DNA from: 66-474 sp035695065
GTDB lineage: Bacteria > Pseudomonadota > Gammaproteobacteria > Xanthomonadales > Rhodanobacteraceae
DNA: 64,000 nucleotides
Direction: 5' to 3'
Assembly (NCBI GenBank): GCA_035695065.1
Contig: DASSEW010000076.1
Coordinates: forward strand, 5,175-69,174
Shown: positions 27,214-35,702 of the stretch, in pieces
Numbering within the stretch: the stretch's first letter is position 1
Layout: every line of letters begins with the position of its first letter
The notes under the pieces: model-generated
Seen by the model: only the letters and a program-made list of their open reading frames with translations
Told to the model about the DNA's origin: nothing
Databases searched by the model: none
Made by a program: the position numbers and the translations under genes

Positions 27214-29094
27214 ATGAATATCTACGACGTCATAGTGGTGGGTGGCGGCCACGCAGGTACAGAAGCCGCGCTCGCCGCCGCGCGTGGCGGCGCGCGCACG
27301 CTGCTGCTGACGCACAGCGTCGAATCGATTGGCGCGATGAGCTGTAATCCAGCTATCGGCGGCATCGGCAAGGGCCATCTGGTCAAGGAAATCGACGCGC
27401 TGGGCGGCGCGATGGCGCATGCCGCCGATCGCGCCGGCATCCAGTGGCGCACGCTGAATGCATCCAAGGGTCCGGCGGTCCGCGCCACGCGCTGCCAGGC
27501 CGACCGCGCGTTGTATCGCGCCGCGATCCGCCGCATGGTGGAAACGCAACCGAACCTGCAGCTGTTCCAGCAGGCGGCGGACGACCTGATCGTCGAGAAC
27601 GGCCGTGCCACGGGCGTGGTGACGCAAATGGGCCTGCAACTGCGCGCGCGCTGCGTGGTGCTGACGGCCGGAACGTTCCTGTCCGGCAAGATCCATATCG
27701 GCCTGACGAATTATTCCGGCGGGCGGGCGGGCGATCCGCCGGCCACGACGCTCGCGCAACGCCTGCGCGAATTGCCGCTGGGCGCCGATCGCCTGAAGAC
27801 CGGCACGCCGCCGCGCATCGACGGCCGCAGCATCGATTACTCCGTTTTCGCCGAGCAGCCCGGCGACGATCCCGCGCCGGTGCTTTCGTACCTCGGTTCG
27901 CGCGATGAACATCCGCGCCAGGTGTCGTGCTGGATCACGCACACCAGCGAACGCACGCACGAGATCATCCGCGCGGCGCTCGATCGTTCGCCGCTCTACA
28001 CCGGCAAGATCGAAGGCGTGGGCCCGCGTTACTGCCCATCCATCGAAGACAAGGTGGTGCGCTTCGCGGAGAAGGCCTCGCACCAGATCTTCATCGAACC
28101 CGAAGGGCTGGATGCGACGGAGATTTATCCCAACGGCATTTCCACCTCGCTGCCGTTCGACGTGCAGCAGGAACTGGTGCGCTCGATCCGCGGCTTCGAG
28201 CATGCGCACATCACGCGGCCGGGCTACGCGATCGAATACGACTATTTCGATCCGCGCGGCCTGCATCCCTGGCTCGAGACCAAAGCCATTCCGGGCCTGT
28301 ATTTCGCAGGCCAGATCAACGGCACGACCGGATACGAGGAAGCCGCCGCGCAAGGCCTGCTCGCCGGCCTGAACGCCGCGCGCGCGTCGCGCGAACAGGC
28401 GCCCTGGTGGCCGCGCCGCGACGAGGCCTACATCGGCGTGCTGGTGGACGACCTCACCACCCAAGGCACGATCGAACCGTACCGCATGTTCACCTCGCGC
28501 GCGGAATACCGGCTGCATTTGCGCGAGGACAACGCCGACCTGCGCCTGACCGAAAAGGGTCATGAACTCGGCGTGGTGCCGCAGCAGCGTTTCGATGCAT
28601 TGCGTCGCAAGCGCGAAGCGGTCGAGCGCGAGACGCAACGGCTGCGCGCATTGCACGTCGCACCGGCGGACCCGCGCGGCATTGCACTGGCGAACTCGCA
28701 GCATGCGATCACGCTCAGCCGCGATTCCAATGCACTGGAATTGCTGCGCCGGCCGGAACTGGATTACGCCGGGCTCACTTCGATCGAAGGATTCGGTCCT
28801 GCGCTCGAAGACGAAAGTGCCGCGCTGCAGGTCGAGGTGCAGGCGAAATACGCGGGTTATCTCGAGCGCCAGCGCGAGGAGATCGCGCGCGCGCAGCGGC
28901 ACGAATCCACGCTGATCCCGCACGGCTTCGATTACGACTCGGTGCGCGGGCTCTCGGCCGAGGTGCTGGCCAAGCTCAAGGCCGCGCGCCCGGAAAGCAT
29001 CGGCCAGGCGCAACGGATCAGCGGCATCACCCCGGCAGCCATCTCGCTGCTGCTGGTGCACTTGCGGCGCAGGCCACAGCGCGAGGTCGCCTGA
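27214..29094 (+). CDS. mnmG: tRNA uridine-34 carboxymethylaminomethyl modification enzyme, FAD subunit
   Basis: 626 residues from ATG 27214 (a TTG one codon earlier is possible). MnmG works with MnmE to place the cmnm5 group on wobble uridine of several tRNAs. The N-terminal FAD motif is GGGHAGTEAA, followed by MSCNPAIGGIGKGHLVKE, the strongly conserved GidA block, and later by NGISTSLPFDVQ and GYAIEYDYFDPR. Length matches the family (about 630). No mnmE or rsmG partner lies beside it here, unlike the classical gidAB arrangement. The promoter presumably lies in the structured 0.55-kb stretch upstream. Confidence 0.97.
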   Translation: MNIYDVIVVGGGHAGTEAALAAARGGARTLLLTHSVESIGAMSCNPAIGGIGKGHLVKEIDALGGAMAHAADRAGIQWRTLNASKGPAVRATRCQADRALYRAAIRRMVETQPNLQLFQQAADDLIVENGRATGVVTQMGLQLRARCVVLTAGTFLSGKIHIGLTNYSGGRAGDPPATTLAQRLRELPLGADRLKTGTPPRIDGRSIDYSVFAEQPGDDPAPVLSYLGSRDEHPRQVSCWITHTSERTHEIIRAALDRSPLYTGKIEGVGPRYCPSIEDKVVRFAEKASHQIFIEPEGLDATEIYPNGISTSLPFDVQQELVRSIRGFEHAHITRPGYAIEYDYFDPRGLHPWLETKAIPGLYFAGQINGTTGYEEAAAQGLLAGLNAARASREQAPWWPRRDEAYIGVLVDDLTTQGTIEPYRMFTSRAEYRLHLREDNADLRLTEKGHELGVVPQQRFDALRRKREAVERETQRLRALHVAPADPRGIALANSQHAITLSRDSNALELLRRPELDYAGLTSIEGFGPALEDESAALQVEVQAKYAGYLERQREEIARAQRHESTLIPHGFDYDSVRGLSAEVLAKLKAARPESIGQAQRISGITPAAISLLLVHLRRRPQREVA

Positions 29095-29251
29095 GCCTAT
29101 CCGCGATATCCGCGCGGAAGCGGTGAGTGCCGAACGGGTGGTACCCCATCCGGAGCCTCAGGGCGACTGCGCTTGATGGGCCGATAGCCGGATTCAAACG
29201 TTTGTATTAGGCTAATCCCCGCCTTTCCTGACAGGATTTCCGGGGACGATC

Positions 29252-31285
29252 ATGCCGCGCATCCGCATCCTCGCTGGCGCACTCGCGCTGGCCATCTCCG
29301 GCAGCGCCGCTGCCGCCCAGTTCGACAACGTGGTCGTCTTCGGCGACAGCCTGAGCGACAACGGCAATATTTCCCTTGCCCAGCAGTTGCCGTTCGCGCC
29401 TTCACGCTTCACCACCAATCCGGGCCTGCTGGCGATCGAACACGTGGCGGATTACTACGGCATCACGCTCACGCCATCGCTCACCGGCGGCAGCGATTTC
29501 GCTTTCGGCGGCGCCGGCGTCATCAACAATTCGCCGGGCACACCGTCCACCGTTCCGACCTTGCCCGTGCAATTGCAGGCCTATCTGGCTGCGACCGGCG
29601 GCAAGGCCGATCCCAACGCGCTCTATTCGGTGTGGGGCGGTGCGAATGATTTGTTCTACGCCGCAACCTCCGCCGGCGCTGCGGCAACCGCACAGCAGCT
29701 GATCCAGCAGAACATCCAGGCGCAGGTTCAGCAAGCGATCGCCAATAACGTGATACCGAACGATCCGACCGCGATTGCCGCGTTCACCGCTCAGATCACG
29801 CCAATCGTGACGCAGCAAGTGACGGCCCAGGTCGAAGCCGCCGCGGGCGTTTCCACTCTCATGAACGCCGCGCAGGCGCAGGCCAGCCTGCAGCAGGCCG
29901 CGCAGGCCGAACTGCAAATGATCGGGCAACTCGGCCAGGCCGGTGCCAAGCGCGTGATCGTGTTCAACCTGCCGGACGTCGGGCAAGCCCCTTCTTCGCT
30001 GGCCCAGGGCCCCACCGCTGCGGCGCAGATCACCGGGCTTTCGATCGTCTACAACACCACCTTGAACGCAGGGCTCGCACAGGCCGGCGTGGACATCATT
30101 CCGATCGACACGTTCGGGTTGATCCACGAAGTCATTGCAAACCCGTCGCTGTACGGCTTCAGCAACGTCACCGATGCGGCATGCGGGCTAACCTCCAGCT
30201 CGCTGGCTTGCGGGCCGGCGGGCTCGGATTTGCCCTACACCTACGCGTCGGGGACGGATCAAACCTATCTGTTCGCCGACGGCGTGCATCCGACCACCGC
30301 CGCACACGCCTTGCTCGGGCAGTACGTGGTGTCGGTGATCCAGGCGCCGGGCCAGCAGTCGCTGCTTGCGGAAGCGCCGCTGGCCGTCACCGATTCGGTG
30401 AATCGCAGCCTGCGCAACCAGGCGCTCTCGGGCATGAACCAGCCGAGCCAGGGCGTGCGCTGGTTCGCCAATTACGATTACAACCAGCAGAAGCTGGACG
30501 CGACGGCCAATACGCCGAAATCCGACAACAACCAGAACACGCTGACAGTCGGCGCGGACGTGCACCCCGACGAACACATCAGCGTCGGCATGGCACTGAG
30601 CGGCGCCAACCATCGCGACGGTTTCGCCGACGACGCCGGCGGCTTCAAACTCGACGAATACCTGGTTTCGGCGTACGCCATGTACGGCTGGCAGCAGGGT
30701 TACTTCGGCGCAATTGGCAACGTCGGCCAGCTCAACTACCACGACATCGACCGCAACATCGCGCTCGGCCCGGCGCTGCGCCGTGAGAGTGGTTCCACCT
30801 CCGGCTCGCATGTGGCCCTGATGCTCACCGGCGGCTGGCTGTTCGGTTCCGACGCGCTGCGCACCGGCCCTTATGCCGATATCGGCTACCAGCGCATCCG
30901 CGTCAGCGGCTTCGCGGAGAATGGCGGCGACAGCACCGCGATGACCTTCGACCGCCAGGAGCGCGAAGCGATGATCGGCACGCTGGGCTGGCAGGTGATC
31001 GGCAACTGGCAGGCCGGCGGCACGGCACTGCATCCGTATGCGCAGGTCGCGTGGAACCACGACAGCAAGGCCGATCCGCGCGACGTGCGCGCAGGCCTGG
31101 TCAACATGCCGGGCACCTTCGGAATGCCTGGCTTCGTGCCCGACAAGACCTGGGGCAGCGCGGGCGTGGGCTTGAATGCGCAGTTCAGCCCGGGCTTCTC
31201 GGCATGGGTCAGCTACGACGGGCGCTTCTCCGACAGCAACGAGCGCGACAACAGCTTGAACGTGGGAGCGAAGCTGAGCTTCTGA
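29252..31285 (+). CDS. GDSL-type esterase autotransporter (EstA-like)
   Basis: 677 residues. A signal peptide (MPRIRILAGALALAISGSAAA) leads to a GDSL lipase/esterase passenger. Block I is FGDSLSDNG with the catalytic Ser near residue 32, block III is GGAND near 131, and block V is DGVHPTTAAH near 346 with the Asp-His pair. Residues about 395-677 look like an autotransporter beta-barrel, with alternating aromatic strands and a terminal Phe (GAKLSF). The protein should be anchored in the outer membrane with the esterase outside, as in Pseudomonas EstA. A Gln/Ala-rich insert lies around residues 145-220 inside the passenger. It ends next to a palindromic repeat element and a bidirectional terminator. 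Confidence 0.92.
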   Translation: MPRIRILAGALALAISGSAAAAQFDNVVVFGDSLSDNGNISLAQQLPFAPSRFTTNPGLLAIEHVADYYGITLTPSLTGGSDFAFGGAGVINNSPGTPSTVPTLPVQLQAYLAATGGKADPNALYSVWGGANDLFYAATSAGAAATAQQLIQQNIQAQVQQAIANNVIPNDPTAIAAFTAQITPIVTQQVTAQVEAAAGVSTLMNAAQAQASLQQAAQAELQMIGQLGQAGAKRVIVFNLPDVGQAPSSLAQGPTAAAQITGLSIVYNTTLNAGLAQAGVDIIPIDTFGLIHEVIANPSLYGFSNVTDAACGLTSSSLACGPAGSDLPYTYASGTDQTYLFADGVHPTTAAHALLGQYVVSVIQAPGQQSLLAEAPLAVTDSVNRSLRNQALSGMNQPSQGVRWFANYDYNQQKLDATANTPKSDNNQNTLTVGADVHPDEHISVGMALSGANHRDGFADDAGGFKLDEYLVSAYAMYGWQQGYFGAIGNVGQLNYHDIDRNIALGPALRRESGSTSGSHVALMLTGGWLFGSDALRTGPYADIGYQRIRVSGFAENGGDSTAMTFDRQEREAMIGTLGWQVIGNWQAGGTALHPYAQVAWNHDSKADPRDVRAGLVNMPGTFGMPGFVPDKTWGSAGVGLNAQFSPGFSAWVSYDGRFSDSNERDNSLNVGAKLSF

Positions 31286-31301
31286 GCGGTCACTCGCTCG
31301 G

Positions 31302-31388
31302 CGTCATCCCGGCGCAAGCCGGGATCCATCTTGCTTGAAAGTCGCTTTGGATTCCGGGACCGATCTGGCGATCGGTCCCGGAATGACG
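31302..31388. repeat. MITE-like palindromic element
   Basis: The ends are near-perfect inverted repeats (cgtcatcccgg at 31302-31312, ccggaatgacg at 31378-31388). Inside are a 6-bp hairpin with a gcaa loop (31308-31323) and a perfect 12-bp stem, ccgggaccgatc/gatcggtcccgg, with a 4-nt loop (31354-31381). The 87-bp size and terminal repeats suggest a non-autonomous mobile element or REP pair. Confidence 0.7.
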
Positions 31389-31403
31389 GACAGGATGAGC
31401 AAC

Positions 31404-31436
31404 AAAAAAGCCGCGCATCGAGCGCGGCTTTTTTTT
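31404..31436. terminator. Bidirectional Rho-independent terminator
   Basis: agccgcgc and gcgcggct form a stem with A-tracts on the left and T-tracts on the right, so it can stop transcription of both the GDSL autotransporter (plus) and the YbaY-like lipoprotein gene (minus). Confidence 0.85.
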
Positions 31437-31453
31437 CGCCTGCAAGCGAGCTG

Positions 31454-32290
31454 CTATTTCTTCTTCTTGCTGAACTGGTTGTACAGCGCTTCCGCTTGGT
31501 CGTGCAGGGCGCTCGCGGCATCATGCGAGAGCTCGGTGGTGTTGCCATTCTCTTCGTGCTGGTTCAGCACCAGGCTGCCGTTCTCGTCCCAGCCCACGCG
31601 ATCGGTGGATTGGATCGGCGCACCCTTCTTCGCGCGGGTTTCCTGCACGACCACCCACGGATGGCCACCCTTGTACGCGTAATCGGTACTGGTGTAATTG
31701 CCCTTGTCGCCGTGATCCACCAGCTGGCGGACGAATTCCACGCCGTCCTTGTCGGAGAACACCTGCCAGCTCTTGGCGGCTTCATCGTTGGACGCAGTGC
31801 CTTGCGTCACCTTCATCCCGCCGATGCGGCTCTGCACGTTCTTGAAGTCCGACAGCATCTTGTCGGCGGCGGTCGGCTCGGCGATCAGCTTCAGGTCCAC
31901 CTGCGCGGGCGCGTTGTGGGTCAGCACCGGCGTCTGCAGCGTGGTCGAATACGTCCGACCGTTGTTCTGCATCTGCGCCTCGAGCACGTAGATGTCGGCC
32001 TGCTTGATCTCCTTCGGCGTGAAGCTGATGCTGAACTGCTGCGGGAAATGCGGCGGCGCGAACGCCTGCGTGTTCACCGGCACACCCGGCTGCTGGGTCA
32101 CGTCCATCAGGGTGAGTTCGAGCTTGGCATCCGGCGCGACCTGCACGCTCGGATCGGCCAGCGTGACCGTACCGGTGACGGCGGTCGGCGCCGGGGCTGC
32201 TTGCTGGGCCGGCGCGGCATGGTTGGAAGATTCGCCGCAACCGCCGAGCAGCAGGCCGGCGATCACCAGCGGCAGAACAAGCTTGCGCAT
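31454..32290 (-). CDS. YbaY/YscW-like lipoprotein
   Basis: 278 residues. The lipoprotein signal ends in LLLGGC (Cys 18). Residues about 37-135 resemble the YscW/YbaY beta-sandwich (VTGTVTLADPSV, LELTLMDVTQQ, FSISFTPKEIKQADIYVLEAQM). The second half (about 140-278) is a separate region with no family I recognise; it includes a GWDENGSLVLNQ stretch and ends in a run of Lys. YscW-type proteins act as pilotins or have unknown roles. The window has no secretin gene, so a pilotin role is unsupported. An aaagga ribosome site precedes the start. A strong 9-bp hairpin (32316-32336) lies about 25 bp upstream of the start. Confidence 0.8.
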   Translation of the reverse strand: MRKLVLPLVIAGLLLGGCGESSNHAAPAQQAAPAPTAVTGTVTLADPSVQVAPDAKLELTLMDVTQQPGVPVNTQAFAPPHFPQQFSISFTPKEIKQADIYVLEAQMQNNGRTYSTTLQTPVLTHNAPAQVDLKLIAEPTAADKMLSDFKNVQSRIGGMKVTQGTASNDEAAKSWQVFSDKDGVEFVRQLVDHGDKGNYTSTDYAYKGGHPWVVVQETRAKKGAPIQSTDRVGWDENGSLVLNQHEENGNTTELSHDAASALHDQAEALYNQFSKKKK

Positions 32291-32460
32291 GACAAATCCT
32301 TTTCAGCGAGAAGGCGCCGCACCCACGGGGTGCGGCGAGCCGATAATCCTAGCGGGCATGCGGCTTCTACGAAAGTCCACGTCAGCATGACCTTTGGCTA
32401 CTCCCGAAAAGGTGTGGATCGCGTTAACGTGGCGTGATCGCTTTTCTCCGGGGAAAACCC

Positions 32461-35400
32461 ATGTACCCGCTCCTTCGCGCGACATTCTTCCGCGCCGGTT
32501 CGCGTGCGCTGCTGGCATGCACACTGGCCGCCCTCACCCCCGGCGTGATGGCCCGACCGGCTGGCCACGCACCCTCCACCGCCGCACAACGCGAGGCGGC
32601 ATGGCAACAACACCAGGCGATGCGTGCGGATTCGCCCTTCGCGGGCGTGCACTGGCGCTCGATCGGGCCGGTCAAGCAGGGCGGGCGCGTGGTGGCGATC
32701 GCCGGCGTGCCGGGCCAGCCGTACACGTTCTATGTCGCCTACGCGAGTGGCGGCGTCTGGAAGACCACCGACAACGGCGCGCACTTCACGCCGCTGTTCG
32801 ATCGCATGCCGACCATGGTGATCGGCGCGATCGCGGTGGATCCGTCGCATCCGCAGACTTTGTGGGTCGGCACCGGCGAAGCCAATTCCTCGCGTTCGTC
32901 CTACGGCGGCATGGGGATGTTCCGCTCCGATGACGGCGGCAAGACTTTCGAACCCGCCGGGCTCGCCGATTCCGATCGCATCGCGCGCATCGTGGTGGAC
33001 CCCAAGGATTCCAACACGGTGTACGTGGCCGCGCTCGGCAAGCTCTACACCACCGGTGGCCAGCGCGGCGTGTATCGCACGCGCGACGGCGGCAAGACCT
33101 GGCGGCAGGTGCTTGCCGGTTCCACGCCGTGGACCGGCGCGATTGACCTCACGATGGATCCGCGCAACCCGCAGGTGTTGTACGCCGCGCTGTGGGACCG
33201 CAAGCGCACCGCCTGGAACATGACGTATTCCGGCAAGGGTTCGGGGATCTGGAAGAGCACCGATGGCGGCGATCACTGGACGCAACTGACCAACGGTTTC
33301 CCGCACGACGACAAGGTCGGCCGCATCGGCCTGGCGATCGCACCGTCGCAGCCCGACACGCTCTATGCCAGCGTGGACGACTGGACGCCGCTCCCCGCCG
33401 CCGAGCGCGACATGGGCGAAAGCCCGCTGTCGCCCGCACGCCTGAAGACGATGACCAAGGCGGAGTTCCTGCGCCAGGATCCGCAGCAGGTCGAGCGTTT
33501 CATCCGCCAGAACGATCTGGATACGAATCTCACCGCCGCCAAGCTCATCGACATGGTCAAGGACGGCACGGTCAGCATGGACGAAATCCGCAAGCAGTTG
33601 TCCGATGCCAACGCGGACCTGTTCAACGCCGATATCGAAGGCCTGGTCGTGTACCGCTCCGATGACGGCGGCGCGCACTGGCGCAAGGCCAACGACAAAC
33701 CGCTGCGCGAGGTGTACTACACCTACGGCTATTACTTCGGCCAGATCCGGGTCGCGCCGAACGATGCCGACCACGTGTACGCCGAAGGCCTGCCGCTGAT
33801 CGAATCGAAGGACGGCGGCAAGACCTGGAACGGGCTCAACGATCCCAACGTGCACGTGGACTACCACGAGCTGCTGATCGATCCGTCCGATCCGCAACGC
33901 ATGCTGGTCGGCAACGATGGCGGTGCCTACATCACCTACGACGGCGGCGCGCATTGGCAACAGTTCGCACGCATCCCGGTCGGCCAGTTCTATTCGGTCA
34001 CCTACGACATGGATGATCCGTACAACGTCTACGGCGGCCTGCAGGACAACGGCGCGATGATGGGTTCGTCCAAGACCGACTGGCAGCGCGACGAGGATTG
34101 GAAGGATGTCGGCGGCGGCGACGGCATGTACGTGCAGGTGGACCCGCGCGACAACAAGACGATCTACGCGGGCTATCAGTTCGGCTTCTACACGCGCACC
34201 GGCCCGGACGGGCGTCACGAAGTGCGACCGCGTCCGGCGTTCGGTACGGCGCCCTTGCGCTGGAACTGGACAACGCCGATCGAGCTGTCGCCGCATAACC
34301 AGGACATCGTCTACATGGGCGCGGATAAGTTGTTCCGCTCGATGGACAAGGCCGAGACGTGGCAGGCGATCAGCCCCGACCTGTCTTCTTCGAAGAATCG
34401 CGGCAACGTGCCTTACGCGACCATCACCACGCTCGCCGAATCGCCGAAGACCTTCGGCGTGATCTGGATCGGCACCGATGACGGCAACGTGTGGGTGACC
34501 AACGATGGCGGCGTGAACTGGAAGCATGTGGATGCGAATCTTCCGCAGCGCTGGATCAGCCGCGTCGAGCCATCGCACTTCGACGACCAGCGCGCCTATG
34601 TGTCGTTGAATGGTTACCGCGACGATGACATCACGCCGTATCTCTATCGCACCGACGATCTCGGCAAGCACTGGACGTCGATTTCGAAAGGCCTGCCGGA
34701 CGAAGCCATCAACGTGGTGCGCGAGGATCCGGTGAACCCCGACGTGCTCTATGTCGGCACCGATCGCGGCGTGTACGTGTCGCTGGATCGCGGCGCTTCA
34801 TGGCAATCATTCCAGGGCAACCTGCCGAACGTGCCGGTGCACGACCTGGCCATCCATCCGCGTGAGCGCGAACTGATCGCCGGCACGCATGGTCGCAGCG
34901 TCTGGATCGCCGACGTGCTGCCGGTGCAGGAACTGACCGCGAAGTTGCGCAACGAGGCGGTGCGCCTGTTCCCGGTCGAGGACGTGCAGGCCGAGCGCGA
35001 CTGGCAGTCGCGGCCCGCCGAATGGTTCGACGAAACCGACGACCTGCCGAAACTCCAAGGCAGCTACTGGGCGAAGCAGGCCGGCCCGGTCACGCTCACC
35101 GTGTCGAACAGTGATGGGCAGACCGTGCAAGTGCTGCACTTCGATGCGAAACGCGGCCTCAACGCCTACACCTGGAATCTCGAACTCGACAAGGACAAGG
35201 CGCTCGCCGCCGAACGCGCACAATTGGCGAAGGAGCACCTCGATCCGGCCACCGCCGATTTCTCCAAGCAGCCGATCGCGCAGGCGGTGCAATTCGGCTG
35301 GCGCATCTACCCGACGGCGGGCAAGTACACGCTGAAGCTGGATGGCGCGGGCGCGAGCAGCGAAACCAGTTTCGAAGTGAAGGCACCGCACGAATACAAG

Positions 35401-35517
35401 CCGCGCGGCAAGCCCGAACCGAAGTTGCGCGGCAAGGACAAGTGGGCGCGCCCGGAAGCCGCACCGCAACCTTCGGCGGCCAGTGAAGAGCGCGAAGCGG
35501 AAGCAGCCGGGCAATAA
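32461..35517 (+). CDS. Large secreted BNR/sortilin-like beta-propeller protein
   Basis: 1018 residues from ATG 32461 (ggggaaa site upstream; an in-frame GTG-type start at 32434 is less likely). A signal peptide ends near VMARPA. The body holds at least eight Asp-box repeats of the S/T-x-D-G-G-x-x-W/F type (SDDGGKTF, TRDGGKTW, STDGGDHW, SDDGGAHW, SKDGGKTW, TYDGGAHW, TNDGGVNW, SLDRGASW). They are spread over residues 100-800, as in the ten-bladed propellers of sortilin-type or BNR glycosidase-like proteins. A helical insert lies near 320-390. Residues about 870-980 look like a FlgD-type Ig domain, and the tail is charged and Pro-rich. Catalytic sialidase residues are not evident. The function of such proteins in Gram-negative bacteria is unclear. 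Confidence 0.85.
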   Translation: MYPLLRATFFRAGSRALLACTLAALTPGVMARPAGHAPSTAAQREAAWQQHQAMRADSPFAGVHWRSIGPVKQGGRVVAIAGVPGQPYTFYVAYASGGVWKTTDNGAHFTPLFDRMPTMVIGAIAVDPSHPQTLWVGTGEANSSRSSYGGMGMFRSDDGGKTFEPAGLADSDRIARIVVDPKDSNTVYVAALGKLYTTGGQRGVYRTRDGGKTWRQVLAGSTPWTGAIDLTMDPRNPQVLYAALWDRKRTAWNMTYSGKGSGIWKSTDGGDHWTQLTNGFPHDDKVGRIGLAIAPSQPDTLYASVDDWTPLPAAERDMGESPLSPARLKTMTKAEFLRQDPQQVERFIRQNDLDTNLTAAKLIDMVKDGTVSMDEIRKQLSDANADLFNADIEGLVVYRSDDGGAHWRKANDKPLREVYYTYGYYFGQIRVAPNDADHVYAEGLPLIESKDGGKTWNGLNDPNVHVDYHELLIDPSDPQRMLVGNDGGAYITYDGGAHWQQFARIPVGQFYSVTYDMDDPYNVYGGLQDNGAMMGSSKTDWQRDEDWKDVGGGDGMYVQVDPRDNKTIYAGYQFGFYTRTGPDGRHEVRPRPAFGTAPLRWNWTTPIELSPHNQDIVYMGADKLFRSMDKAETWQAISPDLSSSKNRGNVPYATITTLAESPKTFGVIWIGTDDGNVWVTNDGGVNWKHVDANLPQRWISRVEPSHFDDQRAYVSLNGYRDDDITPYLYRTDDLGKHWTSISKGLPDEAINVVREDPVNPDVLYVGTDRGVYVSLDRGASWQSFQGNLPNVPVHDLAIHPRERELIAGTHGRSVWIADVLPVQELTAKLRNEAVRLFPVEDVQAERDWQSRPAEWFDETDDLPKLQGSYWAKQAGPVTLTVSNSDGQTVQVLHFDAKRGLNAYTWNLELDKDKALAAERAQLAKEHLDPATADFSKQPIAQAVQFGWRIYPTAGKYTLKLDGAGASSETSFEVKAPHEYKPRGKPEPKLRGKDKWARPEAAPQPSAASEEREAEAAGQ

Positions 35518-35536
35518 AAAAGCGCCGCAAGGCGCT
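35516..35536 (-). terminator. Rho-independent terminator for glyQS
   Basis: Read on the minus strand, agcgcc-ttgc-ggcgct is followed by a run of T. It lies about 170 bp past the glyS stop and overlaps the stop codon of the BNR gene on the other strand. Confidence 0.7.
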
Positions 35537-35557
35537 GCGCTGTCTTCATGGCATGAA

Positions 35558-35581
35558 GCCGGCGGTCTTTCGACCGCCGGC
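35558..35581. terminator. Perfect 10-bp hairpin between convergent genes
   Basis: gccggcggtc and gaccgccggc surround a tttc loop. It lies between the ends of the BNR gene and glyS. There is no T-run, so it may act as a transcript-end stabiliser or a weak terminator. Confidence 0.5.
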
Positions 35582-35702
35582 CCCAATCCACTCCCCAATC
35601 CGGTGCGGTATTCACCCCGCCGCCCGGAACCTAATTAAAAGTTAACGAGCCGTCAAGCCCTTCACCCGAATCTGTCGAGCCGATCCTCGAAAGCGGGGCC
35701 GC

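Noticed and set aside
29100..29215. A riboswitch-like stretch (atccgg...ccggat around a GA-rich loop) before the GDSL autotransporter gene
   Set aside because: I could not match it to the conserved core of any riboswitch class I know. The pairing is only six bases, so I do not list it as a feature.
31454..32290. Type III secretion pilotin
   Set aside because: The YscW-like fold is suggestive, but no secretin or injectisome gene is in the window and the second half of the protein is unrelated.
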